Part shown: positions 5,440 through 9,400 of the stretch, in pieces
Numbering within the stretch: the first letter of the stretch is position 1
Layout of the letters: the number at the start of each line of letters is the position of its first letter
Source of the DNA: an uncultured Mucispirillum sp.
Lineage (GTDB): Bacteria > Chrysiogenota > Deferribacteres > Deferribacterales > Mucispirillaceae
DNA length: 9,400 nt
Direction: 5' to 3'
NCBI GenBank assembly: GCA_945947845.1
Contig: CAMEZN010000041.1
Location: 1 to 9,400 of the forward strand
Notes under the pieces: generated by a model
What the model was told of the DNA's origin: nothing
Database searches by the model: none
Seen by the model: only the letters and a program-made list of their open reading frames with translations
Made by a program: the position numbers and the translations under genes

Positions 5440-7857
5440 ATGGCTTTATCAATTTATAATAATGTGACCAGCTTAGGTGCACAGAAATATTTAAACATTG
5501 CAAATAATGCACAAACAAAATCATTACAAAGATTATCCTCAGGATTAAGAATAAATACTGCAGCAGATGATGCTTCAGGACTTGCAATATCAGAAAAATT
5601 ACGTGGCCAAATCAGTGGTATGAAAAGAGCCAGCATGAATGCACAAGACGGTATATCATACTTACAAACTGCTGAGGGTGCTATGTCATCTGTTACTTCT
5701 ATGCTTCAACGTATGCGTGAGCTTGCAGTTCAAGCAGGTAACGGTATATATACAACTAACGACAGGGAAATGTTACAGTTAGAAGTAGACCAGTTAAAAG
5801 ACGAAATTAACCGTATTTCCCAAACATCAGAATTTAATACTAAAAAACTGCTTGACGGAAGCGGCACCGCTTTATGGGGCTCCACAGAAAAATATTTAGG
5901 TGCAGTAGTTAAAGGTCCAGAAGTTGCAGAAGGTAACTATAAAGTTGATACTTCTGTTCAACCGGGTCAAAATAATGTTTATAAATCACAAATTATGCAG
6001 GTAAAAGATGGTGTATTAGTTGCAGAAGTTACTAATGCAAACCCAGCTTCTGCTTCTGTTACTAGTGTTAGAGAACCAGAAAATATACCTGTTACTAATA
6101 CAGCTGGTATGACTATAACTGTTAAAGGGCAAACTGATACAATAGATGATGCTTCAAATGCAACACATACATTATCAGCTATGCAGACTTATCATGGTGC
6201 AGAAGGCAGTCAGTCTAACTGGAGAGTTTCATCAGCTACTTTTACAAATAATAATAATACAATGTCTGGTTATTATGAAGTAGAGATAGTAGGCACTACT
6301 AATGGCATAGTAACTGGTGGTTTTACATACCGTTATCGTTATATGGATAGTAAAACTGGTGAAATGAGTGCATGGGTAGAAGGCACAGCAGCAGCTACTG
6401 CAACAGCAACAATAACTTTAAATAGTGGAGAAAATGCTGGTGCACCAATGGAATTCAAACTTCCAGGTGCGGGTTCTACAATTCAGCCGGGAGATAAAAT
6501 AGTAAGTGTATTTGATGCAAACTCTGATGCTTTTAATGGTGCAGCAAGTGGTTCTGGTTCATTACAAATTGATAACGGTCCAGTTTTAACATATTCTGCA
6601 GCAGGAAGTTTAGTGAAAGCAGATAATGGTGATGAAAAAATTGATTATAATGAAATTAAATATCATATGGCAACAATGGACCCAAAAACTGGTGTTGTAG
6701 ATTATGGCAGCTTAACAGTAGAATTTAGAGAAGGTGAGCCGGGAGCAACTACTCCAACAGCAGGTGTGCTTAATTCTGGTATTACTACTGTAAATGTAAG
6801 AGACAGCGGGCCAGCAACAAAAGATACTAAATTATCTGACTTAACTCAGTTTACAAATGCTGATGGGGTAAATATTCTTGCTAATACACAAGAACTTACA
6901 ATTTATAATCAAGGTAAATCTACAACTATTTATTTAGAACAAGATGATACTATTGAAGATTTTGATAAAAAATTAACAGATGCTTTATTAGAACTTGGTT
7001 TAGGTGCAAATGACAGCACATCAGGTGGCAGAACTGTAAATGAAAGCCTTGTAAGATATGTAAGTAAAGAAGGTGTGCCAAATAGTGATTCATATAAAGC
7101 AACAGCAGGAACAAATGAATCAGTTCCGGGAACATTTGTAATACAAACAGCTTCTCTTGGCACAGATAGTGAGTTAGTATTTACTGGCGACCAAAACTTA
7201 ATGAATGCATTAGGTTTAGCTACAATACAAGAAGGTGTGAATTCAAGTATTGATGTAACAGTTACAGATGCTCACACTGGTAAATTTATAGGCAGTGATA
7301 ATGTTAATGATGGCAAAGCTAGAAATATCATTAACGGTATTGATATAACAATAGAACAAGATGCAGGTGTTGAACCAGTATGGAATGACAGCACAAAAAG
7401 ATTTGAATTTAATGCAACAAATGAAGTATCAACAGCTTACCTTCACGTAGTTGATAACCGCACTGAACTCCAAATAGGTGCGAATGAAGGTCAGACTTTA
7501 AATATATCTGTTGGCCAGCTTGACACGACTGGGCTCGAAATTGATGATGTATATGTTATGGATATGGAACTCTCCCAAAGGTCTATAACAAAAATTGACA
7601 AAGCACTTGAAATATTAAGCTCTACAAGGGCAACTGTAGGTGCTCAAATGAACCGCTTAGAGTATACTATCTCTAACTTAGAAACTGCAAGAGAAAACTT
7701 AACAGCTGCAGAATCTAGAATAAGAGATTTAGATATTGCTGAGGAAACAACTAACTTAACTAAAAACCAAATATTAGTTCAATCAGCTACATCTATGGTT
7801 GCTCAGGCTAATAAAATACCACAGCAGGCACTTGCACTTCTTCAAGCAATTGGTTAA
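5440..7857 (+). CDS. Large flagellin (805 residues), flagellar filament protein
   Basis: The N-terminus has the D0/D1 hallmarks: SLQRLSSGLRINTAADDASG (28-47), LAISEKLRGQISGM (48-61), LQRMRELAVQAGNG (89-102) and EFNTKKLLDG (131-140). The C-terminal D1/D0 part includes GANEGQTLNISVG (680-692), RATVGAQMNRLEYTISNL (730-747), ESRIRDLDIAEE (758-769) and QILVQSATSMVAQANKIP (777-794). Between about 175 and 680 lies an insert of some 500 residues, so the protein is far longer than the usual 270-500. The insert is rich in Thr, Ser, Asn, Gly and Ala, and no cysteine is seen. Its second half (about 461-680) is shared with the partial flagellin on the other strand; 175-460 has no counterpart here. It is exported by the flagellar type III system without a cleaved signal and polymerises into the filament; the insert should form surface-exposed outer domains. 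Ribosome site GGAGGT is at 5429-5434. Expression is predicted from sigma-28 promoters, with possible CsrA control. Confidence 0.95.
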   Translation: MALSIYNNVTSLGAQKYLNIANNAQTKSLQRLSSGLRINTAADDASGLAISEKLRGQISGMKRASMNAQDGISYLQTAEGAMSSVTSMLQRMRELAVQAGNGIYTTNDREMLQLEVDQLKDEINRISQTSEFNTKKLLDGSGTALWGSTEKYLGAVVKGPEVAEGNYKVDTSVQPGQNNVYKSQIMQVKDGVLVAEVTNANPASASVTSVREPENIPVTNTAGMTITVKGQTDTIDDASNATHTLSAMQTYHGAEGSQSNWRVSSATFTNNNNTMSGYYEVEIVGTTNGIVTGGFTYRYRYMDSKTGEMSAWVEGTAAATATATITLNSGENAGAPMEFKLPGAGSTIQPGDKIVSVFDANSDAFNGAASGSGSLQIDNGPVLTYSAAGSLVKADNGDEKIDYNEIKYHMATMDPKTGVVDYGSLTVEFREGEPGATTPTAGVLNSGITTVNVRDSGPATKDTKLSDLTQFTNADGVNILANTQELTIYNQGKSTTIYLEQDDTIEDFDKKLTDALLELGLGANDSTSGGRTVNESLVRYVSKEGVPNSDSYKATAGTNESVPGTFVIQTASLGTDSELVFTGDQNLMNALGLATIQEGVNSSIDVTVTDAHTGKFIGSDNVNDGKARNIINGIDITIEQDAGVEPVWNDSTKRFEFNATNEVSTAYLHVVDNRTELQIGANEGQTLNISVGQLDTTGLEIDDVYVMDMELSQRSITKIDKALEILSSTRATVGAQMNRLEYTISNLETARENLTAAESRIRDLDIAEETTNLTKNQILVQSATSMVAQANKIPQQALALLQAIG

Positions 7858-7862
7858 TAAGT

Positions 7863-7890
7863 AAAAGCCTTTTCTTAGGAAAAGGCTTTT
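7863..7890 (+). terminator. Strong hairpin terminator after the large flagellin
   Basis: AAAAGCCTTTTC (7863-7874) and GAAAAGGCTTTT (7879-7890) form a perfect 12-base stem with a four-base loop TTAG, six bases after the second in-frame stop (TAATAA, 7855-7860). The closing TTTT doubles as the U-tract. It should end the flagellin transcript and protect its 3' end. Confidence 0.8.
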
Positions 7891-7918
7891 ATAAGAGTTG
7901 TAATCATATTGATTTTAG

Positions 7919-7954
7919 AAAAAGCCCCAATAATATAATTACTGGGGCTTTTTT
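7919..7954. terminator. Second, bidirectional terminator between convergent genes
   Basis: AAAAAGCCCCA (7919-7929) pairs with TGGGGCTTTTT (7943-7953). After one mismatch, TAAT/ATTA extends the stem around a three-base loop. Runs of T follow on both strands (TTTTTT on plus, TTTTT on minus). It backs up the flagellin terminator and ends the minus-strand gene whose stop is at 7996. Confidence 0.85.
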
Positions 7955-7995
7955 AATGCCTTATATCAGGCTTTTGATTCACATATCAAGTGATT

Positions 7996-8322
7996 TTAAT
8001 TTGTGTTTTTCCACATCATTTTAGCAAGTTCAATAATATCTTCTGATGGAAAAGCATCTACTAAATTATCTGCTTTTTCACCATCTAAGTTTTTTATAAC
8101 ATTTTTTAATTCTTTATTAACTTCTTCTACACTTTCAAGTTTAAATTCACTAGAACTTCTATTCATTTGTGCTGAAAGAAGTCGTATATCATAAATATCA
8201 TTGAAACTCACTTTTTCAACTTTGTTTCGCTCCACTTTTTTATCATTTTGAGACCCGCGGTATGCGGAATCATTTAAGCTTGTATCAATTTTAGATACTT
8301 TGTTAATATTATCCATAAGCAT
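7996..8322 (-). CDS. Unknown small flagellin-linked protein (108 residues)
   Basis: I do not recognise this protein with confidence. It has no signal peptide or membrane segment. The first 45 residues are polar and charged (NDKKVERNKVEKV, 26-38) and probably disordered. The remainder looks helical: DIYDIRLLSAQM (42-53), SVEEVNKELKNVIKNL (64-79) and FPSEDIIELAKMMW (91-104). FPSEDIIELAKMM recalls the QIPSEEVLKLAKxM ending of FlaG, a protein often encoded beside flagellin, but the FlaG beta segment before it is missing. The alternative is a FlgM-like anti-sigma factor, with its disordered front and helical end, but the FlgM core motif is not evident. ATG at 8322 has AAGGG (8332-8328) five bases upstream. 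The gene lies 68 bases downstream of the second flagellin in the same direction and probably shares its transcript. Real coding status is supported by the ribosome site and by the terminator just past its stop. Confidence 0.7.
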   Translation of the reverse strand: MLMDNINKVSKIDTSLNDSAYRGSQNDKKVERNKVEKVSFNDIYDIRLLSAQMNRSSSEFKLESVEEVNKELKNVIKNLDGEKADNLVDAFPSEDIIELAKMMWKNTN

Positions 8323-8349
8323 ACCCGCCCTTGTATATTACCTTAATCT

Positions 8350-8381
8350 ATAATGGTATAAGCAGTTACTTATACCATTAT
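8350..8381 (-). terminator. 13-bp hairpin between the second flagellin and the downstream small gene
   Basis: ATAATGGTATAAG (8350-8362) and CTTATACCATTAT (8369-8381) form a perfect 13-base stem with a six-base loop, nine bases past the stop of the minus-strand flagellin. No U-tract follows in the direction of transcription (the minus strand continues AGATTAAGG), so it may act as a 3'-end stabiliser, processing site or partial terminator that leaves reduced readthrough into the 108-residue gene. Confidence 0.5.
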
Positions 8382-8390
8382 CTTATTATA

Positions 8391-9400
8391 TTATGCTAAT
8401 AAAGTCATTGCATAATTAGGGATTTGGTTAGCTTGAGCAAGCATAGCAGTAGCAGACTGCATTAATACCTGCTGAGCAGCTAAATCACTAGAAGCAGTAG
8501 CAATATCTAAGTCGCGGATACGGCTTTCAGCTGCAATCATATTTTCCCTTGTTGTATTAAGGTTAGTGATAGTGTATTCCAGCCTGTTGATTTGAGCACC
8601 TGCTGTTGCTCTTGATTTTGAAATTTGTTCAAGTGCTAAATCAAGTTTAGTAATAGATGACTGTGCATCATCAAATGTTGCAACATTAACATCATCTATA
8701 CCCATAGATTTTGTATCAAGTCTGCCAATAGATATATCTAATGTTTGGCCTTCATTTGCACCAATTGCAGCTTTTGTTGCATTATCAGTAATATGCAGAT
8801 ATGTGCTGTTTGTGCCGGCTTTTGCTTTAAATTCCATAGTATTAGTTGCTGTATTAAATGAAATATCAGTAGCAGATGATGGGGTAATATCTAAATCAAC
8901 TCCTTGTATAACATTACGAAGTCTGCCATCAGTGATTGTATCTTCACCAACAAATGCACCAGTATTTGCATTTTGAACAGTTACTGTTAAGGCAGAATCA
9001 GTTGCTTTTTGTGTTTGAGTTACACCAAGAGCATTTAAAATACTTTCATCACCAACAAATGTCATATTAGAATCTTTTCCTAATACTGCTCCTTGAATAG
9101 TAAATGAACCTGCATTTGCTCCATTAGTTCCATTATTTTCAGTAAACTGTACTAAATTATTATTTACTGTTGCAGCAGCAGAATTATCAGTTGCTGCTCC
9201 CATTTTCAGTTGGTCTATAACAGCAGAATTTAATTTATTTTTTAGATCATCTATTGTGTCACTGCCTTCAAGAATAACTTTTGCTACATTACCATTGCCA
9301 CCATATATGCTGATTTCCTGAGTATTATCAAGAACCATTCTGCCATCTGCATTAGTAAACTGAGAAAGCTGAGAAAGTTTAGTGTATTTTGATGCCACAT
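8391..9400 (-). CDS. Second flagellin, C-terminal part only (5' end outside window)
   Basis: The visible 335 codons end at TAA 8391-8393 and continue beyond the right edge. The first full codon is GTG (Val, 9398-9396) inside the gene and should not be taken as a start. The sequence aligns throughout with residues about 461-805 of the large flagellin: KYTKLSQLSQFTNADG (4-19) with KDTKLSDLTQFTNADG, IGANEGQTLDISIGRLDT (212-229), GAQINRLEYTITNL (267-280) and ESRIRDLDIA (291-300). The D0/D1 C-terminal part is intact, but the tail ends IPNYAMTLLA instead of IPQQALALLQAIG. The shared segment before D1 shows that both proteins carry the same outer-domain family. The missing N-terminus and promoter would lie to the right. 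It is transcribed toward the large flagellin gene, tail to tail, and leads into the small gene at 8322. Confidence 0.93.
   Translation of the reverse strand, partial: VASKYTKLSQLSQFTNADGRMVLDNTQEISIYGGNGNVAKVILEGSDTIDDLKNKLNSAVIDQLKMGAATDNSAAATVNNNLVQFTENNGTNGANAGSFTIQGAVLGKDSNMTFVGDESILNALGVTQTQKATDSALTVTVQNANTGAFVGEDTITDGRLRNVIQGVDLDITPSSATDISFNTATNTMEFKAKAGTNSTYLHITDNATKAAIGANEGQTLDISIGRLDTKSMGIDDVNVATFDDAQSSITKLDLALEQISKSRATAGAQINRLEYTITNLNTTRENMIAAESRIRDLDIATASSDLAAQQVLMQSATAMLAQANQIPNYAMTLLA

Noticed and set aside
5454..5636. Minus-strand open frames inside the large flagellin (5454-5636, 6930-7163, 6950-7135) and other antisense frames at 1044-1259 and 8003-8194
   Set aside because: They are shadows of well-supported genes on the opposite strand, with no ribosome sites or recognisable domains.
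9396..9398. Start codon for the second flagellin at the right edge
   Set aside because: The codon is GTG (Val) in the middle of a domain that aligns with residues from about 461 of the large flagellin; the frame is open to the edge, so the gene is cut by the window.
1..9400. CRISPR arrays, tRNA or rRNA genes, insertion sequences, attachment sites
   Set aside because: No regularly spaced repeats, cloverleaf, rRNA segment, transposase or terminal inverted repeats were found on reading both strands.

Overview
The window is a flagellin locus with an adjoining sugar- or glycan-modification gene cluster from a low-GC, flagellated, Gram-negative-type bacterium. The best guess for the source is Deferribacterota (a Mucispirillum-like gut organism). 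This rests only on the strong AT bias, the sigma-28 promoter, the very large flagellin and the glycosylation-type neighbours; no rRNA or other marker is present, so it is inference.

Left part (1-4951), very AT-rich, short intergenic gaps. A DUF4910/DUF2172 aminopeptidase-like gene runs off the left edge on the minus strand. Divergent from it is a class I SAM methyltransferase (766-1458) with a good extended -10 promoter. A tight three-gene minus-strand operon follows, transcribed from 4071 to 1469: a stand-alone amino-acid adenylation enzyme, an acyl carrier protein and a GNAT-type acyltransferase. Divergent from this operon is an AAC(3)-family N-acetyltransferase (4169-4951). Together they look like a set that activates an amino acid (or similar acid), loads it on a carrier and transfers it to an amino sugar, with further methylation and acetylation. 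Beside flagellin genes the obvious acceptor is the flagellin glycan or its nucleotide-sugar precursor. The arrangement resembles DltA/DltC and AlmE/AlmF logic, but with a GNAT as the transferase.

Middle (4952-5439), no sizeable gene. It holds two sigma-28-type promoters in tandem and an unusually long flagellin 5' leader of roughly 340-410 nt. The leader contains several hairpins, a nine-codon ORF with a canonical ribosome binding site, and five ANGGA motifs. One ANGGA lies in the loop of a GC hairpin and one overlaps the flagellin ribosome binding site, a pattern suggesting CsrA-type translational control.

Right part (5440-9400). A complete 805-residue flagellin with conserved terminal D0/D1 regions and about 500 residues of central insert is followed by two strong hairpin terminators. 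On the opposite strand lies a second flagellin, cut by the right edge. Its visible 335 residues align with residues about 461-805 of the first. Downstream of it, in the same direction, is a 108-residue protein of unknown function. The two flagellins are therefore arranged tail to tail.
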